From Rotaria macrura (taxonomy: Eukaryota > Rotifera > Eurotatoria > Philodinida > Philodinidae), in contig OENT01000057.1 of assembly GCA_900239685.1 (NCBI GenBank), positions 1 through 64,000 on the forward strand: a stretch of 64,000 bases of DNA. Direction: 5' to 3'. How positions within the stretch are numbered: position 1 is the first letter of the stretch; the number at the start of each line of letters is the position of its first letter. This document shows, piece after piece, positions 25,101 through 37,698 of the stretch. Both the position numbers and the translations under genes were made by a program. A model generated the notes under the pieces. It was not told the origin of the DNA, did no database searches, and saw only the letters and a program-made list of their open reading frames with translations.

Positions 25101-28100
25101 TCTCTGAATAACAAAGAACAGTTATAAAGATAAGAACTTAAACTGATTGAGTCCAATTATCAGATAAATTAATAAAAGAAATGAAAAAGTGTACGCAAGG
25201 ATATCTAGCTTTATAAATACTGTGATATATCATATTTTTAACACTCATTCCTACTATTATAAAACGATGTATAACTACAGATAGAGGACCAAAAACAAAA
25301 AGCACAAGTTCTGTATAACGTCGTATTGATATATTGGCCAATCATTATGCAGATAATGAAATTAATTTAGAAGAATATTTAGAAGGATTATCGTTTGTTG
25401 TCGCTAAGGTCAAAAGAAAAAATGAAAAATGATTGATTGTTAGATATTTTCTTATTAGATTATTGTTCACATAAAATGATTAGAAACATAGTTTTCGATA
25501 TTTTTTCCTTTCGATATTTTTCCTTTCGACATTTTTTTGTCGACATTAGTCAGACATACCGAAAAAACAAAATCGAAAATGAGAAAACTCATTTTCGTAA
25601 TAAAAATCTCGTGAGAAAAAGATTTATGTTTATCGATTATACTGTTATATTCGATGCTCAGTAGTATCTTCGCTAACTCAATAGTTTTTCTGCAATCAAT
25701 ATCTTTTATAGTTCAGGATAACGCAACTATCTACCGTAGAATTGTTCCTAGAGTATCTATACAGATTGATTAGTAAAAACAGGAGATTCATATCAATTCG
25801 TAGTCAGCATGCTACCAGTGCAATGATCTGAGATAATTAACCATCAACGACCTCATAAGAGTAGTTCTATGACTGATATCAGGAAATTTCAAATCTTAAC
25901 GCTTTCTAGATATATGACGAACGAAATATCTAGTGAAAACTGAATGGTAAGCAACAGCATCATTGACTCTTCATGAAAACTGAGACGATAAAGTTAGAAA
26001 AAACTATATAATAGGCGTTTTATCATTTGACTAGTTTCTATGAAAAGAAAAAACAGACCGTACGTTTGGATGGAAAAATTTTACTCGTTGAAATCCGATG
26101 AGCAAGTAGAATGATTGTTAATTTACTTGTTGGTGAAAATAAATTTCGTTGAATCATGGGTAGGAATAGAGAGAAAAATGTAAAATAATTTTAAAAAAAG
26201 TTGTTACGACCGTTTGCTGCCTAGATGTGAAAGTTTTATTGACTTTTTCTAGAATATTTTGGTTGTAGCCTTGAAGAGTCAAGTCTCTCATTTTCATTTC
26301 GAACTTCGCATTAAGTGATTTTGTTCATGAGATTACTTGCTTATGCAGATCTCATCTTTCCTAATACTTTCCTCATATCCATACGAATGTGAGCTCGCAA
26401 GTTGCTCCTATACCTGAGAAAACTTCGTATATTCCATATTGTTGAGTAGTACACACAAAGAAAGTTAAAACTTGTTCGATCAACTAATCCCATCACAGAA
26501 ATTTTTTGTTGGTACAATTTCACATGTCGAGAAATTGAAAGTTGATTTTACAAGGTCAAAGTTTTTTGTTCTGAAATGCAATGAAATTTTGATGCTTCAA
26601 GGATGAAGTTACGGACCAATAAAACACTCTAGACTTTTCTATTATTTATCAGTATTCATGCAATGAATAACTCATTAGTCGACAAGGAGTTCGAAACCTG
26701 AACAAATGCTTTCGTACATCATGCAGAATAACTACTCAGAAATTTTGATCGCAAAGGTTTCATTCAAAATCCAAAATAGTGTTCTCTACAAGGATCTGTC
26801 TGCAAGAAGTCGGTGACTACTGTTCAATTTTACAACACGAAGAAAGTTGGCAAGAGATATTCACAAACAGCAACATCATTTTATTCTTGCTTAATTTCTA
26901 TGACTGACTCTAACCAGCTAGCTGTTATCGAGCGGCCATAGAGAAATCACATGAATAATATTGTGAACCAAGAATTTCTTGATTTAAGTTATGTCGTGTT
27001 TGAAAAACAAAATTTTGATCTATAAGATACAAATTCCAAGAGTTATGTCAGAGCCAGCCAATGGTTAAAAGAAATATTCTGCTCTGTTTAATTTCGATAT
27101 GCATAATTTTCAAATTCTAAAGAGCAATCTGTTTTCTTCAATACTATGTCGACCAAGATATGATCTTCTGAAGTAAGATTACTTACTGTCACGTTCATTC
27201 TCGACATCAATTTTTTCTTGTTCGACTTTTACGAGCTCCTGTAAATAAATATCAAAGAGAAATGATTCATGATCAGATGAATTTTATCGTTAGAAAACAA
27301 CATCAACAACTAAAATCCCACCTGACGCAATGTGGACTTATCGAGTTCAGCGTCAGATTTTTCATGATGAATAGAATTCTTTTCTTGTTCGACCTAGATA
27401 AAAAAAAATATTTAGCATAAATCTATTCGATTGCAATGTACTAACCAAAAGAATTATTTTATTCAATTCAATTTTATCTTGAGCAAGTCCTTCATTGAGT
27501 GCTTGCACTTTACAAAGAAGATCTCTTAAGGCTGCACTTTCGCTTCGTTCTTTGCTAAGATCAAGCTCAACTTCAGCTCGATAAGACTCAGAACGTGAAA
27601 GTGCGTCGGCTAATGAAAAAAACAAATCATGCATTTATAGTTTCTTATTCATTCATCGGCAACAAAATGCACTTACATAGAACGTGTTTTTCTTGTGAAA
27701 GAACATCTTTAGTTAATTTTTCTTTATGATATTGTTCACGTAATTCGGTTACATCATTTTTCAATTGTGAAATTTTATTTTCAAGGTTTTCAATAACTTT
27801 AACGCATCGTTCATTTTCTTTAACTTGCCGAATTTTATCTTTTTGTAAATCTTCTTTTTCTTCTCCAGCTATATCTCGTTGCCGTTGTAGTTCTGTATTA
27901 GCTTGTTGTAAACGTTCAATATCAGCACGTAATGAATCAATTTGAGAGTTAAGTGTCTGTGAAAGTAAAAAGAAAAACAGTTATGTTCAAGGTGATACTT
28001 ACGAGTACAAATAAAATCGTTAACATAGAACGAATATTAAAGTTAATCAGTCGAAGACTTTTGTCATTCTATTTACTTGATAGTTACACTCCAGAAATAC

Positions 28101-31100
28101 AATCAGTGAATAGGCGAAAGGCAAAGATGTTCTAAAAACGATTCTCTCGTCTTTGAAAAACATTTGGATAGATCTGTGTTTACGTTTCATTCTTACTTGA
28201 AGATTAAGTTTCTCTGTAAAATTAAAATCGATCTCATGAAATTTTGATTAAATGGGATGATGACTCGAGCTGTAATTCAAATTATTAGTTTCTTTGCACC
28301 TTGAATTTTGTCAGAAATACGTACACATTACGAATTGTACCAAAGAATGACCTAAATTCGTACCCGTCATTTGAAATCATACGTAGCCAAGATAGAAGTC
28401 TCAGTAAGGCCAGAAAAAAAAAGATTAAAAAGGATTCGTATCTGTGGGATTCAAAGGCCGAGTTATATTTGTTTTACTAATTTTATTGACTACCTTTAAC
28501 TGTTGATTGCACAAATCAAATCATACAGATGCAATCTAAAATTAAGTTCATAGAAACCTCTAATCACTTTTTAGAATCATTTGAAAGTGTCTAATGCAGA
28601 AAATGCTCATCGCTTACTATGCTGAATTTCGAAATAAGTTCTTTCTTTTTACAAATGTTCTCGAGCAGGAGGTCATCTATGCAAATTATTTTCACTCGAT
28701 AAATAAGCATTTTTGTCCATTGAAACAATTATACTATTCTAAATTTCACTCGGAATCTTTATCACATAGTCATAGTTTTGGATAAGTAGCTCCTTGTTAC
28801 GTATCTTTTTTCTATATTTCTCTAGTCTTATTACTGGACACAGGTAAAGAGCGTAGCGTCACGTCAATTGACGAGTTTCAGTTTCCTATAATTGCCTTCG
28901 TGGAGATTTACATGTTTGATAAACAGTGATATGCTCAACTAGATGATTTTATCGTATGTGTAGAGACTCATACGAACAAACAATCACTGAAATTTCAAGT
29001 TTTTTATTGAATTATCTAACAAATCATGGGTGCTATCAAAATATTTCAAGTGCATTTCGTCTATTTTCAACACAGTATGATTTGTTTTTAAAGATTTAAT
29101 TTACTAACCAAACTTACACAAATGAAGTAAGTTCTGAAATCATGCTGCTTATCAAGGCGTCATCTTATTGTATGCATAACATTGTCAACAAAAAGAAATG
29201 TCTACTACGAACTATGATCATGAGCATCAAATGTTCCTAAAACTAAGAATGGATGCGAGAATTTACGAGAGAAAATTATAATTGAATGGAAATATCGATC
29301 TAAAAATAATTTATACGAATCAATTTAATTTTGTATTTAAATTTCTTGTATTAAAAAACACCAATCCAATGAAAACAGACCTTGACGAGCTTGCTATATC
29401 GTCTGAAAAGTGTACGATGTGTTTTTTATTCCATTACTAACTTTTTCAAAAAACTATTCTATTTATTGTAACAATCTTTTTTAGATGATGCTAAATACAA
29501 CTTACTAAACGAATTTTTTCCATATTTGTACGTTCATGATTCGATGTTTCCAATGCCGATTTTGAACGATCACGTTCATGTGCTGTATCATCAAATTGTC
29601 TACGTAATTCATCGATTTGTAATTTATAACTTGTTGCTTGCTGTTCGAAATGGCGCCGATCAGCATCACTTTGATTTAATTGTTCCTTTAATTGTTGAAT
29701 TGTATCACGTGAATTACACAATTTCGTTTCTAAGTCATGAATCTTGAAAATGTTCAAAATAGAAATTTTTCATACGGAACAGCAGGTGAGGTTAACTTAC
29801 TTGAACCTGACGTTTATTTAGTGCAGCATGGACAGCACTAAATGTACTATCAGCAAATGACGGTGAAGCATTTCGAGAACGTGGTAAAGATGTTTGACGT
29901 TGAGGTGAAATAGACCGAGGAGAACGAAGACTAAAAACATAGTATTTTTATATCTTTTGAAAAAAATCTGGACAATCTCTTCTAAATGAGTGACACTACA
30001 AAATCTTAACGTAAAATTATTCGACTGGCCTTGAAGTACTGATTCTTCATAATTCTTTCTTTTTGATTCAAATAATATGAATTTTAATTAGAAAGAAAAG
30101 TTGCTGTCTGAAATGATCCAACATGCAGAAAAACATGATGTATGGTTCAATATTATGTATTTTCTTTAAAAAATCTCATACCTATATTTTCAAATACCTA
30201 TAGACGTTTTATGAATTATTTTATCATATGATAATTTTTCTTTTTTTTAGAAAGAAAATACTTTCAAATACGATTCAAGAAGCTGTACAATCTTCAAAGT
30301 TATATTTTAAATATTCAGAACTCTGTTCGATCAATGTTTTTTCTGTGAATATGCATATGACAGATGTTCACGAGAAAATAAATCAAAAGGCTTAGTTTTT
30401 GAAAAAAAAATGAATTTATTGTGTAATTATATACTTCTACAACAATTGTGTTGTGTCTGCAGTTGTGTTTACATCTGATGAAACACTATCGAATACTACA
30501 ACTGTCCTTCAAGACATCCAGTCTGAAGGTCAACAACTACTGAAAGACAATTTTTATGCATCACCAAGACAATGCAAATAGACAAGTACACATCAAGAAA
30601 CCATAATGAAAATATCGAACACTGGCTAGACGGAACACAAGTAACTATTCTATCTTTCTCATATAAATGTTTAGTAGTAGTTTGTTATAGATCTCTATCA
30701 TCAACCAAGTATAACAGAATGAAGTGAAACGAATGTTTTTTTCTGTTTCTATTGATGACATAAGAAAAGGAATGCATTATGTACCAAAAACAGTTTCGTT
30801 TGTACCATTGAGAATGACCTATTTTTGCTTCAGAACGCAGGGGTTCACAAAAAAATAATTTCGTAGGAAATTTAGGGCTTTGCTTGCTGTGATTTAGAGT
30901 ATGTTTATTTTAAAGAAAATGCATTTTTTCATGATAAGATGAAATAAGAAAAATAAAAATCAATCATTCATAAAGATAAACACTTGAGAAACACTTTCTA
31001 GAAATGTTCCAGATCCCCTTATTTATGTTCGAGTCATCGCCAACAGAATTTTCTCCTGTTGATTATAACATCTTTCAACTATCGATCTCAAAAATTCATG

Positions 31101-34100
31101 AAAACACAGAAAACGAGGACATATTTTTGAAGTGCAGCAGAGATGACATTAGGTTATTTTCTTTTTTTCTGTTGATAAACAGGTTCGGAAGAAGAGGGTG
31201 TGTATGTTTGTGCGTGTGTCTGTCCGTATGTGGTTTCATTGCCATCGGCATCTATCTGAAAAACATCACTGAATGATTTCTCTCTGACTAAATAATGTTG
31301 ATTGATGGCAACGTTATTGCTTCATTGAAAAACATAATCATTAAGCGTCCTTACAGAATTCAATTTAAATCAAAATGTTATTTTTTTTTGCTTCAATCGC
31401 AAATGCATATTTCAAGAAAAAGAATTTATTTATGCACTTATCTTATAATAATTTATGAAGAAAAATAAATGAACAGAAAAAAGCTCTTACTTTATAGTGC
31501 ATGTGAAATGAAATTAGTCTTGTCTAACTGGAAATCAACATAGATGATTTTAAAAAAATAAATATTTCATTATTATTTTTTTTAATTTTAAGAACTTATT
31601 CACTGTTTTTTCTTCAGTGATGAAAAATTTTTCTCGATTATATTCACCTGGATACAGAAAAAAAGAATCATAGAAGAGAATCCCTAGTATCTGAATATCG
31701 TCATAATTTATTTAAAAAATCGCAGTAACTTATTATTCATTTTTTTTACTCATAAATTCGATTACTACTTCAAGGTTGGTTAGCGTTGTTATTATATTTT
31801 TTGAAGGGGATGAAGCCTTGACGGAAAGACATTTTATAACATCTTACTCCTCTTTTTCTTGAAACCTTTTTTTTCTATTGACTATTTAAATAAGCTAAAG
31901 GAAACCATTGATTTGATCACCCAATGCATATTTTTGTTGGACGCTAGAAAAAATATACGTTCTCACGGATAAGTTCGACTATTGAAATTATACTTTGCTC
32001 TTGAAGTAACACTTTTTGTATCAGTTTTGTTTAGCTATAGAAATTTAATATTGAATTTAAAAACAACATACCGACCAAAGACACGATCGGGCGATTCGAA
32101 TCGATCGACGTTTCGTAATGGTGATAACCGACGAGGTGATGTTCGTCCTCCATCATCTAAATCATATGAATTATCTTCATCATTAAGTACAGCCTGAGCG
32201 ATATCCCGTAATCGTTGATGAAGCCTTTCTGTATCGGCACTGATTTCCCGTGTACGTGTTTCCAGATTTGAAGAAGACGTTTCCTAGAATAACATTATTA
32301 GAATAGCTGGAGCGATGAAGGAAATTTATTGCTTTGTTTCTCATTAAAGTTTAACAAACATCAATAAACATGTCTGATACTATTGTAGGGTCATTTTGAA
32401 AAAAAGAAAAAAGAAAAGCAACGAAGTATACATGAGTAGTTGAAACAATAATAAATGATGAGGCAATTGTTGCTCTAGTACTTTTCTTCTAAACACTTGA
32501 CCAGGAGCTCTCGTTAGTAATCGTACAAGCAAGAAGAATGAAAGAGAAGTTTAACTATGAAAAATTATATCCGCATCTTCATACCTGTGCTCGTCGAAAC
32601 ATTACGATAATGGTCAGATAGGAACCGCAAACCAAATCAACAATGTTGATGAATGAGTGAAAACGAAATGCGAGAAGAAGAAGAAGAAGAAGAAAAGAGA
32701 AGAATTGATGCTGAAGGTGGTGGTACTTATGCACACCGCACGACGACGATGAAGAGAATTTTTTTCTCTTTTTCTCTCGATGAAATATTTTCAATAAAAA
32801 AAAAAAGAAAGAATGCCAAACAGCAACAGCAGCACCAGCATCTTATTTCATTCCTGACTTCTTCTTTTGCTCCTAACTACGTGTCGGGCTTCCTTCAAAT
32901 CAAATAAGCAAGATTTGTCAAAACAGAAATTTGAGCAAATTTTGTAAACAACTTCTGACGAGCCTGTTTGCTTTATTTATATATATTCACAGTTGTTAAA
33001 TTATTGTCTTCGTCTCATGTATAGTCTTCACTAATATTCAAGGTAATGCAATTGGCAGGCGGCGGCGTCTGAGGGTATTTTTCTTCAATTACAATCGTCT
33101 AGCTACATGATCATCAATTTTTAGATCATAAGTACTAATGATCGATGTTTCTGGTTCTACTCATTAGTATAGTTTTCATGCACTAATTTGATATCTACTC
33201 TTTCTTTCGAATCGAATATCATTAGAATAGATTCAAAATCTCGTCATAGAATCGTATAGGTTACAGAGTTCTTAAATACTGAAATACTGAGCGAAAGACG
33301 AATGAAAACTAAGAAATTGCTATTTGATTAAATTTAAATTATGTCTACAGACTCACCATTCCAACCGCACTTCGATTCAGCATTTAGACAGCAGTGTACC
33401 GCAAACAACAAGTGATCGGCAACAACTAACAGCACAACTGATGATTGTTGTTTGATCTTTCTCTCCAGCTACTGTCAGCAACACACAACTGCAGAGTAAA
33501 CAATTGTGGCCTCTACTGTGTAATTTATTAATGGGCTTCTTTTATCAAAATACATTTTCTTCTTTGTCAATTTCACTTTTTTCTCTATGATTCGTTGCCT
33601 TCTTCGTTTAATTTTATTGATGCATACAGTTTTACGAGAATACCATAATGTCAACAAACACGGAATGCAAAAAAGAAAGCGAAGTATATGATTTCAGACA
33701 CAATCAATTGTACTTTCTAGCAATGATTGTTGTTTTTGAGACGCGATAAATACGAACGCAAAGTAAAACTCGAAACTACTATATGACGAAACGGCATTAG
33801 TTTAATCATTACAAGTGTCTATTGAGATATGACAGATGTCTTTCTTTCTTTTTTTCGTTGCAAAGATCAAACATAGTGTATGAGGTGTGCTGTAGAAATT
33901 TTTTGAATATTAATTTCGAAAAAAAGCCAATACGAATAGCACTTTATTGTGAAACCTAACATAAGAAATTTGTTTTTTCACATGTCTGACTAAAATCGAT
34001 ACTGATTAAATCAAGTTTTTTTTCCTCATGTTAGAATTCGTCTTTAAATGACATAGTTTACAAGGTCAAACAATAGAATCAAGACTTTTTTAATTACACA

Positions 34101-37100
34101 CTATGACAAGACAATGTATTAGTAAATTTTCAAAAGAATGAAAAGTACTTTGAGGTTTCATTTTAAAATTATAAAACTTTTAAAGCTTCATGAATCTTAC
34201 TACATAGTAACACATTTTTCTATTCAACGAGAGTAGACTTACCACTGTTGGATTAGCACGCGTAAGACATATTATTGCATCATCTTTTTCAGCTAGTTTG
34301 AAGCGTAATTTCTCATTGATCATTGATAGCTCATGAAATCTATGATTCGCAGAATACAATTAATATTCGACAATAGAATTAACACATACCTTTTACTCAA
34401 ATCAGCTAAGTCCCGTGCTTTTTCACGAATTTGACTTTCTAAACTAGCACGATCACTGCGCTCGCGTTCGATACTTGTCTGAAACGAAAATTGACATCGT
34501 CATGCAAAAGAAGTTTTTAATTTATTTCTAATATACTTGTCCTTGCGTTTCAGCTGCTTTTGACGAAGTTAAAAATCCAAAACAAGCACTTGTTAACGAT
34601 CGACCTGTTTGTGCAAGATCATTTCTAACACGTGTTAAATCACGCTCAGTTGTGCCTTTAAGTTCACTGAATTGTTTACGAAATGAAACAATATCACGCC
34701 ACAAGTCATATATAAGATTGTGCTCATTGTTGCAATATTGATTGAATATCTATAGAAATAATAGAAGTTTAAAAACATACTCAAAAACAATTGAACGATA
34801 CGAACTCGTTCTTCTTGTTTCCAGTCTCTTGTCTTTACGGTTAATTCTTCACGGACATTCTGAAGTTCATTACTAAGACGAAGTAAATCTCCCGTCAATT
34901 GTTGATTAGCTAGGTGAGCTTGATCAAGTTGTTCTCTTAATATTGCATTTACTTGAGAAAGATTCGACGATCTGGAATAGATTAAAAGCAGCACAATACG
35001 TAAGCTAATTACAAGTATTTGAGAAATAATGGTTTACTCAATGTTCCTAAAGTTATTCGAAAGAGTCGACAGATTTTTCTAAAACTTAGCCGATCTTTGA
35101 CGGAACGATTAATCATCATCTTGTGAAAAGTTGAGTAAACAACAATAAAACGCTCGAAAAAAATACAAATTTCTCAAGAAAGAGGTGACCCTCTCGACCC
35201 GCTGCCTCCAACCCATTCCTTTCTGCCGGGACGTAAGGGACAGCGATGTTAACAAAATGAACCGATGTCTCGAATGTAATTCATAACAAATACTGAAATT
35301 ACTCAGCATTGAAGGGATTTCGTTTAGTCATAATAGAAAATCATTCGATGTATTTCATCAAACAAGCCAACGCCCATAAACAATATTTTTATCTGAAGTC
35401 GACTAAACAATGAAACTAAATAATTGTATCAATTATGGCCAACAAACTAATACAAAGAATCTCTTTGGATTGATTCGATTTTAGTTCAGTCAGGTTGAAG
35501 TTGAACAATCTTACAGAGTAAGATTTTTCAAGATCATACCTTTGATTATATACGATCAGACGAACATCATCGTCTCCGAAATCTTACACCCATTCATACT
35601 ATAAGATTCTTCAAACATGTTGTTGTTCGATAAAATATTTCTATCATATTATAGAAAATTTTATGTGATGAGATGATAAGATCTCCTGAAGAATTTATTT
35701 TAAGATTGGTGTAAGATTTCAGACACGATGAATTTTTTGTATGATTTAATCTGATCTTACAAGATCTTATATCTAGTTCTTCTATCTGGACATGTGTATT
35801 ACATGACTCTCGAGGAGACACTTCAAAGAATGATCATATCTGATATCAAGCAATTCATGTTTACAACGAGTAATGCTCACTTCTGCTTTTCTTCTTCAAG
35901 TGCGATTGATGTTACTTGTTGATCTTCATTATTCTGATTTAAACAGGATTCATAAATAAATGTAGATGTTGTTGAAGATGGTAGACTATTTGGTGTCTAT
36001 ATTTAAAAAAATTTTCTTGCAAACAATTTTTCTCTCTCGTATACACTTACAGTTAGTCGAACACGATCCATATCAAGTTTTTGTTGTTCAGTTAATAGTT
36101 CAAGTTCTGAACATCGGTTTTTGTACTGTAATACCTTGCAATGCGAAAGAAAAATTTAATTGACTTTTTCATTCCTTTCTATGAAAACAAAAGAGTAAAA
36201 TCTATTGTTCGAAATACTTTTTGTTGTAACTTTTGTACGAGTTGTGCTTGCTTTAGTTGTCCTTCTTGATAATTAGATAATTTACGTTTGTAGTTCTGAT
36301 GTTCTTCTTCAAGTTTTCGACGCAAATCAATATTTTGTTGAACGAGGATACATCGTTCAGGTTCGAAATTACTAATATCAGATGATGTATCGATACCTTG
36401 TGCACGTAATGATTGTTCAAGCTAAATAAATAAGAAAAACAAGTTTTAAAAGAATCCATATAGAAGCATTTGTGGATTTGCATATATTCATTGACGCAAG
36501 TAAGAATTAAAAACAAGCTCATTCTTGAATACTTGAAAAATATATAGGTTGGAAAATAGTGTCGAAACTTTAAAATCTTTTTTTCATTTGTACAAGGTCT
36601 TTAATCAAAAATGTAAATATTTTAATTAAAATAAAACTTACGCGATCAGATAATGCATTGTAGCGTATACTTAATTCATCTTTCTCAGCTCGTGTTAAAT
36701 TTAATACAGTTTCAACACGATTTAATTCATCATTTAAATATCGATTTTCGTCAGCAAGCTGAGCCGGATTCGGTGTACTCATTATATTTCGACTTGATGT
36801 TTGACTTAAAGCTGTTATTGGAGATCGTGAACGTAATAATGGAGGTGTATGAATATGATTTAAAAATATGTCTCGTGATGGTTCACGAACACTAGTGTTC
36901 CGATGTTCAGCAGTATCATCACAATCCGAAAGTATTTCTTCGAATCGCTAGAAATAAAACGAAAATGAAAAGAAGAATATTGTATGTTTCACGATCACCA
37001 CAAATTATAACGCAAGGAAAAGAAACAACGGATTAAAATGTACTATACGTACAATCGAGCAATCAAGAATACTGTTGTCTACCATTTTGTAAATGACAAA

Positions 37101-37698
37101 GAAGAATTAATAACAAAACAAGAGAACGTATTGTATTATCTCGAGTGATCGTTTTGCACAACAAATAAGGCGACTTGAATATATCTACGTAAATTGATAC
37201 TATTCCTGTGCTTGTTAAAATATGGCGATACAGCAGCAGCAGCAGCAGCAAAAATGTCTCAACTGTTGACAATGATTACAGTGTAATTGAAGAAGAAAAG
37301 AATAGAAGCAAGAAACGAAAAAAAGTTTTTTTTTTTCATTTTTTTGTTTGTTTATAATCGTGTATTGGATCATGAAATGCTATGTTTCTTTGTCATCATC
37401 TCAGAACTTTTTTTTACGCATGCTTCGATGTTATAAGAGGAATCTGAACAAATGTTTGATTGATTCAAATAAATCTAAAGTTGTTGAGACATGCAACACA
37501 GAATTTTTATTTCGATGAAATAGCAACGTGTATCTCGCTACGACATGAACTATTGTGTTATTGTGGTTAGTGAAGTTATTCATATGTGGTAGAAAAGAAG
37601 AAAAACAAAGAATATTCATTAAAAATGAATGCGGCATTTTCACGATTTTTTTCATTTACCTGAGTACTTTCCCATAAGTTGTATGATGAGATACTCAT
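16141..37698 (-). CDS. CROCC: Rootletin, ciliary rootlet coiled-coil protein (33 coding exons, ~2139 aa)
   Basis: Exons (complement), N to C: 37660-37698, 36642-36947, 36218-36421, 36051-36134, 35881-35996, 34806-34971, 34537-34749, 34390-34478, 34243-34339, 32072-32283, 29801-29930, 29506-29742, 27677-27956, 27446-27609, 27322-27393, 27187-27238, 24071-24177, 23831-24007, 23732-23754, 23186-23657, 21729-22287, 20847-21230, 19316-19448, 18852-19228, 18677-18784, 18383-18540, 18102-18323, 17792-18030, 17595-17724, 17330-17530, 17095-17258, 16561-16702, 16141-16503; 6420 nt in frame. Rootletin polymerises into the rootlet anchoring the basal body and links centrioles. Matches to the human protein run in order along the length, e.g. 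TRAEKDELSIRYNALSDR, VNAILREQLDQAHLANQQL, RSRLEARRELQELRRHVKML, DIDPEQIRTALREFVQNF and SHRSRVKGLEEQ. Nearly all of it is predicted coiled coil, broken by Ser/Pro/Arg-rich hinges in the exons at 29801-32283 and 18852-19228, at the same places as in human CROCC (2017 aa). The C-terminal ~80 residues are a basic Ser/Arg tail. Confidence 0.95.
24269..24575 (-). other. Anomalous open stretch inside a rootletin intron
   Basis: The minus strand is open for about 90-100 codons ending at a TGA near 24269. The peptide includes VHRVQQVLDPNPTDYDFPAL and LNLLGHLHLPSDK. Base composition is visibly less AT-rich than the surrounding intron and uses more C-ending codons. I do not recognise the peptide. It could be a fragment of a mobile element or a captured exon; it does not fit the rootletin splice pattern. 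Confidence 0.25.
24790..25445 (-). repeat. Dispersed repeat, copy A (in rootletin intron)
   Basis: The reverse complement of this segment aligns by eye over nearly its whole length with 49170-49770, with roughly three quarters of positions identical and several small indels. Shared blocks include CGTTTTATAATAGTAGG, TCTGATTATTTGTCAGGTC and TTATCTCTACTTATATTCTA. Copy A has a 67-codon open frame on the minus strand (25138-25341) that is frameshifted in copy B. On the plus strand a peptide-like stretch (LAxxYAxNEIxxEEYxEGLSFVVAK pattern) is preserved in both copies. No terminal inverted repeats were recognised, so the element class is unknown. Confidence 0.7.
25498..25560 (+). repeat. Short TTTCGAYATTTTT-type motif array
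   Basis: Three to four imperfect copies of a TTTCGAYATTTTT-like unit lie here in direct order, next to dispersed repeat copy A. The same unit is tandemly repeated in the sub-terminal regions of the MITE at 51959-52524, so this may be a remnant of a related element. Confidence 0.4.
32585..32602 (-). other. CROCC: Candidate alternative first coding exon of rootletin (MFRRAQ)
   Basis: An ATG at 32602 opens six codons that end exactly at a CAG/GTATGA donor in phase 0, 300 bp upstream of the rootletin exon at 32072-32283, which also starts in phase 0. Splicing would give an N-terminally shortened rootletin starting in the first hinge region. It is a short open stretch and could be chance; transcript data would be needed to confirm it. 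Confidence 0.3.
33357..33383 (-). other. CROCC: Second candidate alternative first exon of rootletin (MLNRSAVGM)
   Basis: An ATG at 33383, with an in-frame TAA directly upstream, opens nine codons that end at an ATG/GTGAGT consensus donor in phase 0, within the same 1.96-kb intron (32284-34242). It has the same phase as the annotated first exon at 37660-37698 and as MFRRAQ at 32602. Confidence 0.3.
35505..35790. repeat. Fold-back (inverted-repeat) element in a rootletin intron
   Basis: The left arm around 35566-35615 contains GAAATCTTACACC and AAGATTCTTCA. The right arm around 35688-35732 contains the complementary order, TGAAGAATT and GGTGTAAGATTTCAGACACGATG. Weaker pairing extends outwards on both sides (AAGATCATAC against GTATGATTTAATCTGATCTT) and inwards across the 60-bp centre. 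The size and symmetry suggest a small non-autonomous fold-back or MITE relic in the intron between the exons at 35881 and 34971. Confidence 0.5.
37229..37251 (+). repeat. CAG microsatellite in rootletin intron 1
   Basis: Six to seven tandem CAG units (CTG on the coding strand of rootletin) lie between the first two coding exons. The first intron (36948-37659) is otherwise unremarkable. Confidence 0.7.

Larger units (their letters stand above)
24178..27186 (-). other. Longest rootletin intron (3.0 kb), holding repeat sequence
   Basis: The donor follows GAC-A at 27187 and the acceptor precedes 24177. Besides the dispersed repeat copy at 24790-25445 and a less AT-rich open frame near 24269-24575 it shows no exon. 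Spurious short open frames elsewhere are hydrophobic and uncodon-like. Confidence 0.6.

Noticed and set aside
25138..25341. 67-codon hydrophobic minus-strand frame that resembles a receptor fragment
   Set aside because: It lies in the dispersed repeat, is frameshifted in the second copy and has no clear seven-helix context, so I did not call a gene.
32672..32700. GAA-type simple repeat, first suspected to encode an acidic exon
   Set aside because: It is inside a rootletin intron and in no conserved frame; treated as simple sequence.
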